Shown: positions 45,978 through 55,102, numbered from the stretch's first letter. The stretch is DNA of 64,000 nt from Pseudomonadales bacterium (GCA_017854255.1 JAFMIA010000006.1:1-64000), one strand, 5' to 3'. Numbers and translations: made by a program. Notes: a model not told the origin generated them from the letters alone.

Positions 45978-46847
45978 ATGTCGAAAAACGCGATTTGGGT
46001 CACGGGTACGTTGTTTGCGATCCTGCTGGGCTTGGCAATGGGCTACATGGGATCAGATGAGGGGGTCTTGGTGCAGGGGTTGCCGCTTTTTGCTGGTTGT
46101 GTTGCTTTGAGCTTTGCTGTCCAGTGGTGCGCGTTTGTTCCAGCTTATGGTTTCAGTACGGAAAAATTTTATGACCTGGCTGGCAGTTTGACCTATATCA
46201 CGCTGGTTTTGATTGCCTGGATTTTTGTGCCTGTTTCAAATCCGCGAGACTATTTAATTGGGGCGCTGGTGCTGATCTGGGCGACCCGACTCGGTCAATT
46301 TTTGTTCCGGCGAGTTTTGTCCGCTGGTGAAGATCGCCGCTTCCGTGAAATGAAAACGGATTTTTTGCAATTTTTCATGACTTGGACGCTGCAAGGCTTG
46401 TGGGTTGCCATTACGCTTTCGGCGGCCTTGGCGGCGATGACCGCGTCAGAGAAGTTGCCGTTAGATTATTGGGCTCTGATGGGTGGGCTGGTTTGGATTG
46501 TTGGATTTGGTCTCGAAGTGGTCGCAGATGCGCAAAAGACGCGATTTCGCCAGGACCCAGCGAATCGTGATCAGTTTATCCAGTCAGGCCTTTGGGCTTG
46601 GTCGAGGCACCCTAACTATTTTGGCGAGATTCTGTTGTGGTTTGGGATTGCTCTAATTGCTTACCCAGTGCTTCAGGGACTCCAGCATTTTGCCTTGATT
46701 TCACCCATTTTTGTCTTCGTTCTGATGAACTACGTCAGTGGTGTGCGCATGCTCGAGGCCCGCGCCGATCGAAAATGGGGTCGAGAAGAAGCCTATCAGG
46801 CTTATAAAGCTCGTACGCCCTCGCTACTCCTGAAAAAGCCGGCTTAA
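45978..46847 (+). CDS. DUF1295 integral membrane protein (steroid 5-alpha-reductase-like)
   Basis: 289 residues with about seven hydrophobic segments. The family hallmark SRHPNYFGEILLWFG lies in the C-terminal third, followed by LMNYVSGVRMLEARADRKWG; ATRLGQFLFRRV is the earlier conserved loop. DUF1295 proteins are related to steroid 5-alpha-reductases and isoprenylcysteine methyltransferases; function in bacteria is unproven. GGGGAG precedes ATG. Confidence 0.9.
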   Translation: MSKNAIWVTGTLFAILLGLAMGYMGSDEGVLVQGLPLFAGCVALSFAVQWCAFVPAYGFSTEKFYDLAGSLTYITLVLIAWIFVPVSNPRDYLIGALVLIWATRLGQFLFRRVLSAGEDRRFREMKTDFLQFFMTWTLQGLWVAITLSAALAAMTASEKLPLDYWALMGGLVWIVGFGLEVVADAQKTRFRQDPANRDQFIQSGLWAWSRHPNYFGEILLWFGIALIAYPVLQGLQHFALISPIFVFVLMNYVSGVRMLEARADRKWGREEAYQAYKARTPSLLLKKPA

Positions 46848-47114
46848 ATTTTCGGCGTTGAAGCACTCCGCCTGGCCTGAGATACGCCCTTGACGCAGTC
46901 GTAAGATTCGGCTTAATCTTGTCAGAAAGCCTTAAATATTGTTATTTTCGCGCGAAATGGACGCCTTTCGTTGCTTTTTTTGCGTCGATTAAACGTAAAG
47001 TGACGTTCGGTTGAAGGGCTCGCAGTCTCTTGATGACGAAGGGGTGCGACCTGCTTTGGTGTTTGCAAAAAGGTTCAAGCAAGGTTGTAAGGGCCTAATA
47101 AAAGGACAGGTTCG

Positions 47115-48182
47115 TTGAAAGAAGCAGGTTCCAAGGGGGCAGGCGGTAATAAGCCGCAACAATTTGTCTGGTTTTATGGCCCGGCTGTTATCTCGATCTA
47201 TCAGTTCGGTCGAGATCGTGGTTTTTTACAACCATCGATCTATGAAAAGGTTTTGTCAGACGGTGGCTCAAGTGTCGACCCGAACTTCTCCTTGAGTTTC
47301 GAGCAAGTTAACCGCGATATGGAAACGATTTTAGAGAAGGACCCCAGCGCATTTGATGCGTTCTGGCGAGAAACCGGGCTCAAACAGCCGATGGTTGCCC
47401 GGATCAGTTATGCGGTGACCCAAGCCACGATCAAGTCCGCGATTCAGTGTGTCGCGGATACTCGGCTGATGGACACCAATGTGGTTTACAACACAACGAT
47501 TGAAACCCCTGAGACCTTTTCGATTCGAATTCTGCCGCGGATTCCGATTTACGATTGGCAGCATCATTTTTTTGTCGCCCAGTTCCTATCGGGTATCACG
47601 AGATTGTCAAAGTCTGGGGCGCTGCCGATTCAGGCGCTGATCTATCGTGGTCGGCCAATGGCCGTGACCGATTACCTGAATCGTCAAGTTGAGCTTGGGG
47701 TTACGAGTGATCAAGTGACCGAGGTCGTCTGGGCTAAAGATCAGGTCGAGCAGCCGTCTATTTTGGCGAATGAGGGCATAGCGTCACACTTTAAGGCCCT
47801 GATTCAGCCAACCTTGCAGGCTCGGGCTGATTCTGATGGGGTTGGTGGACGGGTACTGAATTACATTGATCAGGCGTGTCGATCCTTTGAGAAGGTCTCT
47901 ATGCCACTCGCGGCCGAGGCGTTTCAGATGGAGACCTCGACCTTGCGCCGACGCCTTGCGTTAGAGGACACGAAGTTTAGTGAAATTCTTCAGGATTATC
48001 GGCGTAAAGAGTCTATGCGGTTGTTGAGTCACGGCCATCCGGTCAAAGACGTGAGCAAGATGCTTGGTTACTCTGAGCCCAGCTCCTTTCAGCACGCGTT
48101 CAGGATTTGGTACTCAGCCTCGCCAAAACGTTTTTTGAGGAATCCAGCGGTCAGCAGCCCGTCGACGCCTGATGTGAAATAG
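47115..48182 (+). CDS. AraC-family transcriptional regulator (OruR/ArgR-like, AraC_N type)
   Basis: 355 residues from a TTG start with AGGACAGG before it; no ATG occurs before residue 50, so TTG is likely. The N-terminal domain (about 20-230) resembles the arabinose-operon-regulator-like effector domain of OruR-type regulators. The C-terminal double HTH includes AAEAFQMETSTLRRRLA and VSKMLGYSEPSSFQHAFRIWYSASPKRFL, the second being the AraC signature. It may control the flanking epoxide hydrolase or DUF1295 genes. Confidence 0.9.
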   Translation: MKEAGSKGAGGNKPQQFVWFYGPAVISIYQFGRDRGFLQPSIYEKVLSDGGSSVDPNFSLSFEQVNRDMETILEKDPSAFDAFWRETGLKQPMVARISYAVTQATIKSAIQCVADTRLMDTNVVYNTTIETPETFSIRILPRIPIYDWQHHFFVAQFLSGITRLSKSGALPIQALIYRGRPMAVTDYLNRQVELGVTSDQVTEVVWAKDQVEQPSILANEGIASHFKALIQPTLQARADSDGVGGRVLNYIDQACRSFEKVSMPLAAEAFQMETSTLRRRLALEDTKFSEILQDYRRKESMRLLSHGHPVKDVSKMLGYSEPSSFQHAFRIWYSASPKRFLRNPAVSSPSTPDVK

Positions 48183-48199
48183 ACCGCTCAGGCGCTGGG

Positions 48200-49345
48200 T
48201 TAATCACGCATTTGGTCAAAGGCTGTGCGGAGTTCCTGCACAAATAAGTCGGGTTGTTCAAAGGCCGCAAAATGGCCACCTTTTGGTAATTCATTGAAGT
48301 AGCGAAGGTCCTGATAGCGTAGCCTTGCCCATCGCTCAGACGTTTTGAAGATCTCTTTCGGAAAGATGCTGATCGCAGATGGTACGGTGACCGGCAAGGA
48401 TGACAAAGTGCTGCTGCCAAAACTTTCCCAGTAAATCCGAGCAGAAGAAGCGCCCGCATTCGGTAACCAATAGAGCATGACGTTATCCAGCAGTTCATCG
48501 AGACTTACGATGTTCTGGGGCAGTCCATCGCAATCCATCCACTGATAGAATTTTTCCAAAATCCACGCCGCCTGTCCCATGGGGGAATCGGCAAGACCAT
48601 AGCCTAGCGTTTGAGGGCGCGTGCTTTGCTGCTTGGAGTATCCGGAGTCATGGTTTTGATAGAACTGCATGGCAGCAAGGCTGTCGCGTTCCGCATCGGT
48701 TAGGTCATTCATTGTCTCGGGATCCGGTGTAACGATTGGCATGGTGACGTGGATGCCTTGACAATGTCCTAGGTTTTGAACGCCGATGGCTGTTGTAACA
48801 ATGGCGCCCCAGTCGCCGCCTTGGGCGAGATATTGGGTATAGCCAAGCCGCAGCATAAGCTCATCCCAGGCCTCGGCGATCTTTTCAATGCCCCAGCCCG
48901 GCTGAGTGGGTTGACCCGAAAAGCCGAAGCCGGGTAGCGTCGGGCACACCAGATGAAAGGCCTGTTCGGCGGTGCCGCCATGGGCGCAAGGATCCGTTAA
49001 GGCTTCGATGACCTTTTGAAACTCCACAATTGATCCGGGCCAGCCATGGGTCATTAAAAGTGGTCGAGCGTCATCATGTTTAGACCGAATATGCAAAAAG
49101 TGTATGTCCACTTCCGATAAGGTCGTCTTAAACCCGGGCCAACGATTGAGCCGCGTTTGCCGATCTGGCCAGTGATAGGATTTTTCCCAATAGTCCTTCA
49201 CCTCAATCATATAAGCGAGCGGAACGCCCTGAGACCAATCACCAGGGGTTTCCGCATCAGGCATCCGGGTCATCGCCAAACGCAGCTTTAGATCGGTGAG
49301 TTGTTCGACCGGGATATCAATTTTGAAAGGGGTGACGTCGGACAT
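48200..49345 (-). CDS. Epoxide hydrolase (EHN domain plus alpha/beta hydrolase)
   Basis: 381 residues. The N-terminal EHN domain (FKIDIPVEQLTDLKLRLA, then DWSQGVPLAYM) caps an alpha/beta hydrolase. HGWPGS (100-105) supplies the oxyanion-hole region, GGD178WG the nucleophilic aspartate, and GGHFAAFEQPDLF the catalytic histidine. It hydrolyses epoxides to diols. CAGGAGT precedes ATG. It is convergent with the AraC regulator (17-bp gap). Confidence 0.93.
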   Translation of the reverse strand: MSDVTPFKIDIPVEQLTDLKLRLAMTRMPDAETPGDWSQGVPLAYMIEVKDYWEKSYHWPDRQTRLNRWPGFKTTLSEVDIHFLHIRSKHDDARPLLMTHGWPGSIVEFQKVIEALTDPCAHGGTAEQAFHLVCPTLPGFGFSGQPTQPGWGIEKIAEAWDELMLRLGYTQYLAQGGDWGAIVTTAIGVQNLGHCQGIHVTMPIVTPDPETMNDLTDAERDSLAAMQFYQNHDSGYSKQQSTRPQTLGYGLADSPMGQAAWILEKFYQWMDCDGLPQNIVSLDELLDNVMLYWLPNAGASSARIYWESFGSSTLSSLPVTVPSAISIFPKEIFKTSERWARLRYQDLRYFNELPKGGHFAAFEQPDLFVQELRTAFDQMRD

Positions 49346-49405
49346 GGTTTACTCCTGGGTAATAATGATAACAACCTAAATTATTCGCAAATAACTTAAA
49401 AAATA

Positions 49406-49419
49406 CGAGTGTGAAGCAA
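49406..49419. repeat. Left copy of 14-bp direct repeat flanking the A+T-richer island
   Basis: CGAGTGTGAAGCAA here is repeated exactly and in the same orientation at 52116-52129. The two copies bracket the genes at 49620-51919, whose base composition and content differ from the surroundings. Confidence 0.6.
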
Positions 49420-49619
49420 TTGTGAACCTGTTTTTGAGTGACAATGCCTTCTTTACTTAGCGTTTTGCCCTCTGCACCGCTCAAACTAATATTTGCGCTT
49501 ACAGACTACATAGAAGACCCCAGCAACTTCTCTGACGAAGCGTGATGGATTGTCTCTCGCAATATACTCACTCTGTTATACGCTAAACCCTGCAACCCAA
49601 GCAACGCAACCCAAATAGG

Positions 49620-50555
49620 ATGCTGCTTAGGACTGATGTGGAGGGCTATCTGGCTTTAGTGATTTCTGCCATATTGAGCGATAGTTGGCAGTTGCTGATA
49701 CAAATGCGTACAGGAGATATTGTGGTGCCTAAAAATCTTGCCAGAAGATCTATTGGTGTTATCGCAACCTGTTTTGTGATGCTGGCAATGACGGGCGAAG
49801 GGTTTGATCCAGCAACGCTCTACTCTCATCAGTGGACGTTGGGATTGTTCGGTGGGCTTATCGCCATCTGCTTATACCTTTATCTCCAATATCAGGTGAA
49901 TGCCGGTGTGGTGCTCAAGTTCGTGGCAATGCCATTTGGTTTTTATGTTTCGCTGATCTTTTTGGTTGATCTCGTTGATGGCGGTAGTGCTGCGATATCA
50001 CTGGCTCTGGTTCCTGCTGTTGTCGGCGGAGCGCTATCAGCCTTCTTTCTGGACAGAGAGTTGCCCGCATCCTTTAGCCCGAAATGGGATAAGAGATTTG
50101 ATTACTTGTTTTTCGTTGGCTGTATTCTGGTAATCCCCTTTGTGGTGTCTAAAGATCCCATCTGGATCCTTTTACATCCTTTTGGTTGGATTATTGCTTG
50201 TGGGTCCGCAATTGCGATTTTCTGTTTTTTTTTGGTGGAGCGACCGCTGGAAGAAAGGCTGTTAGAGGCGACCCTCTTCGGGTTTCTTATCGTGACAGCG
50301 ATCGCCATACTTGCTTACCTCAGTCTGGTTGTAGCGGATGTAAGTAGCGCCGAGATCCAACGAGCACAAAGGGGTGTAGCGACGCTATTGTGCTCCAGCA
50401 TTTACAGTATGGTCTTTTACTTCTTTGCGCTGCTGTATTGCTTGTCGGTTGGAAAAACGGAAAAAGTTGTTAGATCCAACTGGCATTTGGCTGAGGGTTT
50501 CGTGTTCATCGTGTTTATATTCTTTGCGCCAGCAAGTTTGCTGGAAGGTATGTAG
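49620..50555 (+). CDS. Uncharacterised multi-pass membrane protein
   Basis: 311 residues from ATG 49620; an internal ATG at 49704-49707 is an alternative. About eight hydrophobic segments alternate with short loops. No family was recognised. The A+T content is visibly higher and codon use differs from flanking chromosome genes, suggesting acquisition. It is the first gene within the repeat-bracketed stretch. A duplicated GCAACCCAA lies just upstream (49592-49614). Confidence 0.65.
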   Translation: MLLRTDVEGYLALVISAILSDSWQLLIQMRTGDIVVPKNLARRSIGVIATCFVMLAMTGEGFDPATLYSHQWTLGLFGGLIAICLYLYLQYQVNAGVVLKFVAMPFGFYVSLIFLVDLVDGGSAAISLALVPAVVGGALSAFFLDRELPASFSPKWDKRFDYLFFVGCILVIPFVVSKDPIWILLHPFGWIIACGSAIAIFCFFLVERPLEERLLEATLFGFLIVTAIAILAYLSLVVADVSSAEIQRAQRGVATLLCSSIYSMVFYFFALLYCLSVGKTEKVVRSNWHLAEGFVFIVFIFFAPASLLEGM

Positions 50556-50717
50556 GGTAGGTTTTTACGGGAGAAGTTTCGTGTCTTCTAATCGTCCGCG
50601 AAGGGTGTCTATGACAACCCCTTCATATTTCTAATTTAAGGAACCCGCTATCGACAGAGCTGCCCCTAGATTTATAGACGCTCTGTTTGGTAATTTTGGA
50701 ACCAAGGAGAGACGGAT

Positions 50718-50819
50718 ATGAGCCACCGGATTCGATATACTGATGGGTTCAAGCAGGATGCTGTGGCGCAGGTTGTTGCGCGCGGTTGTGCGCCTAGAGT
50801 GAACTTAAGGGTTAGCTAG
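50718..50819 (+). pseudogene. Truncated IS3-family transposase OrfA (N-terminal 33 residues)
   Basis: ATG 50718 has AAGGAGAG in front. The translation MSHRIRYTDGFKQDAVAQVV followed by ARG matches the start of IS3/IS911-type OrfA (HTH domain), where homologues continue with the rest of the helix-turn-helix. Here the similarity stops after about 23 residues and TAG follows at 50817-50819. It is a solo remnant with no OrfB or inverted repeats identified. The stop abuts the ATG of the next small gene. Confidence 0.75.
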
Positions 50820-51005
50820 ATGGATAAACAAACTTCTTACCTTGGTCTTTCAGCGACGCTTTTGTTCGCGTTCTGGTCTTTTGGAAGTGGTCTCCACAGA
50901 GAGTACGCAGGATTGAGTGACAATCTATTCTTCATCTTTCTTACTTTGCCGTTAGTTGTGTTTGGAGTTCCATTGATTAAGAAGAGAAAAGAAGACGAGA
51001 AATAA
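50820..51005 (+). CDS. Small membrane protein, unknown
   Basis: 61 residues with two hydrophobic segments (about 7-22 and 37-53) and a basic, charged C-terminus (KKRKEDEK). AAGGG lies about ten bases upstream, and the ATG directly follows the transposase remnant's stop, so it may be expressed by translational coupling to that fragment. No family recognised. Confidence 0.5.
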   Translation: MDKQTSYLGLSATLLFAFWSFGSGLHREYAGLSDNLFFIFLTLPLVVFGVPLIKKRKEDEK

Positions 51006-51008
51006 CGA

Positions 51009-51422
51009 GTGGAACTTAGTTACTTTGAAACCTTACAAATGATCAACCTGTCGATCGATCGGTTGGAATCGGTCTTCGAATTTTGGTTATCCGCGACCTT
51101 TGCGGCGATTGTGGCAAGTCACCTTGCCGGGGAAAAATTGACAAAAATTTATGCGGGGATGCTGACAAGCATCTATCTGATTTTCACATTCTCAGTGGTC
51201 GTTAGGTCGATGGCGTGGAGTGATGCATTAGAGAGATATTCTAAAATGCTTCGCACCTTGCGGGGTGATGTGAGTGAATCCGCAACTTTAGACCTTGTAA
51301 GTGTCAGTATCTGGGCAACGATAATCTTGGGAACGTTGGCGACCGTGATCTTTATCTGGCACGCCTATGCGACTAACAAAACTGCTGGACCGGTTATCTC
51401 TTCTGACACAAAACGAGATTAG
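51009..51422 (+). CDS. Membrane protein, unknown
   Basis: 137 residues from GTG 51009, three bases after the previous gene's stop. Three hydrophobic segments (about 25-42, 49-66 and 98-118). No family recognised. Low-GC composition matches its island neighbours, and spacing implies co-transcription with the 61-residue protein. Confidence 0.5.
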   Translation: MELSYFETLQMINLSIDRLESVFEFWLSATFAAIVASHLAGEKLTKIYAGMLTSIYLIFTFSVVVRSMAWSDALERYSKMLRTLRGDVSESATLDLVSVSIWATIILGTLATVIFIWHAYATNKTAGPVISSDTKRD

Positions 51423-51484
51423 TAATAGCGCCGTTTTGATAGCGTAAACCTTCTAGTCCTCTCTCGAAATTGAAATAAGGAAAA

Positions 51485-51919
51485 ATGATGCGGTTCATAG
51501 CGTTGATGCTCCTCTTAGTTGGTGTGAACACATTTGCTGATAACCATTTATCGCCAATGATGGCGATAGAGCATTATTTTTCATCCTTCAACAAAGAAGA
51601 CCGGGATGCCCTCAACCAAGCGGCAGATAGTCCTTTCATATTCGTTATCGGGGGAGAACCCAATTCTTACGACCGGTATGGAGACGCAGTTGATTTTGAA
51701 AGATTGAAGGCGTCCGGATGGTCGTATTCTCTCATCAACAGTAAAGAACTCATTTATGCAGACGATCTAACCGCAGCAGTCCGTGTGAATTTTTCTCGGT
51801 TTAACGAAAGTGATGCAGTTATCTCGACGACGGATTCCGTGTACTGATTGGTCCGTCGTGATGGCGAATGGAAGGTTAAGGGTGGGTTTATGAATGGCAC
51901 ACTCACTTTAGGCAAATAG
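51485..51919 (+). pseudogene. Secreted SnoaL/DUF4440-like protein interrupted by in-frame TGA
   Basis: The frame starts with ATGATG (51485) after AAGGA and encodes a signal peptide (RFIALMLLLVGVNTFA) and a SnoaL-like core (MAIEHYFSSFNKEDRDALNQ). It meets TGA at 51845-51847 and would continue to TAG 51917-51919 as LVRRDGEWKVKGGF, the usual end of this fold. In relatives the interrupted position is typically Trp or another apolar residue (VY-W-LVRRDG), so a TGG-to-TGA nonsense change is the simplest reading. A truncated 120-residue product may still be made. Confidence 0.55.
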
Positions 51920-52115
51920 TCTCTTCTTCCGGCTCTACGAAATGATCGCGAGGGCAAGACTCGTCATAGCGCCGTATTGGTTGCTTGCGTCCTGTAACGC
52001 CATCGTCTTTCTGATTGGGTATTTTTAGATACAAAAGACTGATCGCTGTGAAATAAAGTGTGCAGAATCCAGGTTATTGAGATCTAAAAGCCAATCACTG
52101 ACGTGTTATGTGCGG

Positions 52116-52129
52116 CGAGTGTGAAGCAA
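52116..52129. repeat. Right copy of 14-bp direct repeat flanking the A+T-richer island
   Basis: CGAGTGTGAAGCAA, identical to 49406-49419. It lies 36 bp before the 3' end of the quinone reductase gene. Confidence 0.6.
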
Positions 52130-52164
52130 AAATAGTTATTAAAACAATAATTTATATGATTGTT

Positions 52165-53142
52165 TTATTCTTGGGTAATGACAATTTTGCCAATCGCTTG
52201 GCGGTCTAACATGGCGGTCATCGCTAAACCCGCATCTGCCAAAGCGAAGCATTGCCCTGCCTCGGGATTGAGTTGACGCGTTTGGATGCGACTCAGCAAG
52301 TGATCTATGACGGGTTGCGACGCCTCTGGATGGATCATTATGTGGCCACCCCAATTGACGCCAACGATGCTGATCTGTTTTAACAAGGTCAAATTGGCTG
52401 CGAATTTTGGAATACTGCCGCTGGCAAATCCGATCACCAGATAACGTCCTCCGGGGCTCAGGGATCGCAGGGCTGGGTCCGCGAAATCGCCGCCAACGGG
52501 GTCATAAACCACGGTCAAAGCGCGTCCGGCAAGCAGTGTTTTGAGTTGATCCCGCCAGTCGGCGGCTGAATACAAAAGGCCCTCATCGGCGCCGGCTGTG
52601 ATCGCTGCCTGCACCTTTTCAGGTGTTGATGCCGCTGCAATCACGTGCGCGCCGTGGCTTTTTGCGACATCAATCGCGGCAACACCAACCCCGCCGCTTG
52701 CGCCGAGTATTAAGACCGTATCGGAGGCCGTCAAAGCCCCGCAGGTAACGAGGCCATGGTGGGCCGTACAATAATTGACTAAAAACGAGGCGGCAGCAGA
52801 AAAACTCAAATGATCCGGAATGACCAGGCAACGACTGGCTGAAAGACTGATTTGTTCCGCGAGTCCGCCGTTTGACGGCATGGCAAGAACCCGATCGCCA
52901 ACCTTGAGGGTTTGAACGAAAGCGCCAACTTCGATCACGGTGCCGGCGATTTCATTCCCTGGAATGAAAGGTAAGGGGGGCTTGATCTGATACAGGCCCG
53001 ACACGGTCAAGGCATCAACATACCCCAAGCCAGTGGCAGCAATATCGATTAAGACTTCATGATCGGCAAGCGCTGGCGCCTCGGTTTCGGACAAGGTGAG
53101 GTTGCTGGGATGATCAAAGCTTTGGCAAATAATGGCTTTCAA
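52165..53142 (-). CDS. Quinone oxidoreductase-like MDR dehydrogenase
   Basis: 325 residues from a TTG start (53142) preceded by AGGAA. The medium-chain dehydrogenase layout is clear: VLIDIAATGLGYVDALTVSG, PFIPGNEIAGTVIEVG and LILGASGGVGVAAIDVAKSHGA (NADPH motif). No structural zinc cysteines are seen. It is a paralogue of the protein at 38060-39085. Substrate unknown. Confidence 0.9.
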   Translation of the reverse strand: MKAIICQSFDHPSNLTLSETEAPALADHEVLIDIAATGLGYVDALTVSGLYQIKPPLPFIPGNEIAGTVIEVGAFVQTLKVGDRVLAMPSNGGLAEQISLSASRCLVIPDHLSFSAAASFLVNYCTAHHGLVTCGALTASDTVLILGASGGVGVAAIDVAKSHGAHVIAAASTPEKVQAAITAGADEGLLYSAADWRDQLKTLLAGRALTVVYDPVGGDFADPALRSLSPGGRYLVIGFASGSIPKFAANLTLLKQISIVGVNWGGHIMIHPEASQPVIDHLLSRIQTRQLNPEAGQCFALADAGLAMTAMLDRQAIGKIVITQE

Positions 53143-53353
53143 GTTGGGTTCCTGACGATAACGATCTGAACAGAATACTCTAAAATCAAACCTCGATGCG
53201 ACTCTGAACCGCGTCGATTCTGAGTTACCATGGGTTGCGCCCGCTGGATTGCCTGAGTCGCTCAGAGGGGTTGTTGATCTGTTTGGCTGGCGCTGATGCC
53301 GTGGGTCATGCGAGCTGAATCGAGGGTCTTAACTGAATGTTGGAGGTTCCCTA

Positions 53354-54190
53354 ATGTTGTTGGAAGCACTCAATCGCGGGCAGTGTTTTTCGCTGCCCGG
53401 CGTCTTTGATCCGTTCTCTGCAAGGATCGCGGCGCACTATGTCAAAGGGCCGCTCTACATGACGGGTTATGGCGTATCCGCGACCCTGCTGGGTAAGCCT
53501 GATGCGGGACTTGTTTCCTACTCGCAAATGGTCGAGCGCCTCGCGCAGATTACGGCGGTTATTGACGTGCCGGTTGTTGCCGATGGCGACACGGGGTTTG
53601 GTGGTTTGGCGAACGTTGCGCAAACCGTTGCAGGCTATGAACGCGCTGGCGCAGCCGCTATCCAGCTCGAAGATCAGGAATTTCCGAAACGGTGCGGCCA
53701 TACCCGCGATCGACGCGTCATTGACGTGGCGGATATGCAAAAAAAAATAAAGATCGCCGCATCAACTCGAGACCAGCAAGCCTTTATGATCATTGCTCGA
53801 ACCGATGCGCGGACCCAACTGGGCTTGGATGATGCGCTGCGGCGGGCCGAGGCGTATCTTGCGGCTGGGGCGGATGCTTTGTTTGTTGAGTCCCCAGAGA
53901 CCGAAGACGAACTGCGTCAGATTGCGGCGGCCTTTAAGGGGGTGCCACTGGTTGCGAATATGGTGGCGGGGGGGCGGACCCCCATGTTGCCGGATCAAAC
54001 CTTGTTCGAGCTTGGTTTTCAAATTGTGATTCACCCAACCTATTTGCTCGGCGCGCTCACCTCGGGTCTTGAACAGGGGCTTGCCGAGTTGGTGGCAACG
54101 GGTCAAGAAAGTAGCGAGATTGCGCAGTTTGATCGGTTAAATCACTGGGTGGACTTTGACGCCATCTGGGCATTGGATGAGGAGGTTTAA
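53354..54190 (+). CDS. Isocitrate lyase/PEP mutase family enzyme
   Basis: 278 residues. LPGVFDPFSARIA, VVADGDTGFGG (metal-binding DGDTG, Asp78 on) and the catalytic-loop cysteine motif PKRCGH (111-116) with EDQ before it are hallmarks of methylisocitrate lyases, oxaloacetate decarboxylases and PEP-mutase relatives. KRCGH favours a C-C lyase rather than a mutase. It is followed with no gap by an LLM gene (TAA then ATG), so the two are translationally linked. GGAGG precedes ATG. Confidence 0.91.
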   Translation: MLLEALNRGQCFSLPGVFDPFSARIAAHYVKGPLYMTGYGVSATLLGKPDAGLVSYSQMVERLAQITAVIDVPVVADGDTGFGGLANVAQTVAGYERAGAAAIQLEDQEFPKRCGHTRDRRVIDVADMQKKIKIAASTRDQQAFMIIARTDARTQLGLDDALRRAEAYLAAGADALFVESPETEDELRQIAAAFKGVPLVANMVAGGRTPMLPDQTLFELGFQIVIHPTYLLGALTSGLEQGLAELVATGQESSEIAQFDRLNHWVDFDAIWALDEEV

Positions 54191-55102
54191 ATGGCCATTG
54201 GGATTGGCATGGGCCTTGGACGATTTTCCTTGGATAAAGGCCCCGATTATTTTAAGTGGATCCAGCAGTGCGAGCAGGGCTCGGTTGATTCGATTTGGCA
54301 AACGGATCGGTTGATTTCGAAAGAACCGAACCTTGAAACCCTATCAACCATGGCGGCAATTGCCGGCGCGACCGACTCAATGCGCTTTGGTATGAACGTG
54401 GCAAGTATTGCGCTCCGGGATCCGCTATTAACGGCGAAACAGTGCGCCACGATCGACTTTTTAAGCGGCGGGCGCTTGTTGCCCGCATTTGGGATTGGCA
54501 GTGCCCTCAGTCGAGATTACACCGCAACCGGGACACCGACCCAAGGGCGTGGAAAAAAAGCCGACGAAGCGCTCACGCTGCTGCGTCGACTTTGGACGGA
54601 AGAGGAGGTGTCCTTCGAAGGCACGTTCTTTAACTATGACCGGGCAAGCATTTCTCCCAAGCCAGCCAATGCCAAGATGCCGCTTTGGATTGGCGGGTCG
54701 TCAGCCAAGGCCATTGAGCGAACTGCTCGGATTGGTACCGGTTGGCTCGCTGGGATTGATACCCCAAGTCAAACTCAGAAGGTGATTGCGGGTATCCGCG
54801 CGGCGCTGCCGCAGTACCAAAGGTCGATCGATGAGGACCACTACGGCGCCACGTTTTCGTTTCGGTTTGGGTCAGCCGATGAGCCCATTGCGCAGCAAGC
54901 TATGAAAGGCATCAGCGCGCGACTCAGCCAAGACCCGACCGACTACTTGGCAATTGGATCAGCCGATGTCATTGCCAATCGCGTCCAGGCCTTTATCGAG
55001 GCGGGTTGCTCGAAGTTCGTGCTCATTCCCATTGCACAAGGCACGAAAGACCTGATGGCGCAAACGCAGCGATTGGTTGAGGAAGTCATTCCACGCTTCT
55101 GA
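54191..55102 (+). CDS. LLM-class F420/FMN-dependent oxidoreductase
   Basis: 303 residues. MGLGRFSLDKGPDYFKWIQQ-type start, RFGMNVASIALRDPLLTAKQ, SGGRLLPAFGIGSALSRDY and MPLWIGGSSAKAIERTARIGTGWL are typical of the LLM class, the last resembling F420-dependent glucose-6-phosphate dehydrogenase-like and coenzyme F420-binding subgroups. It starts directly after the PEP-mutase family gene and ends one base before the convergent LLM gene. Confidence 0.88.
   Translation: MAIGIGMGLGRFSLDKGPDYFKWIQQCEQGSVDSIWQTDRLISKEPNLETLSTMAAIAGATDSMRFGMNVASIALRDPLLTAKQCATIDFLSGGRLLPAFGIGSALSRDYTATGTPTQGRGKKADEALTLLRRLWTEEEVSFEGTFFNYDRASISPKPANAKMPLWIGGSSAKAIERTARIGTGWLAGIDTPSQTQKVIAGIRAALPQYQRSIDEDHYGATFSFRFGSADEPIAQQAMKGISARLSQDPTDYLAIGSADVIANRVQAFIEAGCSKFVLIPIAQGTKDLMAQTQRLVEEVIPRF

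Noticed and set aside
51845-51847. Selenocysteine in the SnoaL-like protein
   Set aside because: Family relatives have no cysteine at this column, no catalytic role is known there, and no hairpin follows; a nonsense change is simpler.
52141-52166. AAAACAAT/ATTGTTTT hairpin as terminator of the quinone reductase
   Set aside because: All A-T pairs with a 10-base loop; too weak to call and overlaps the stop codon.
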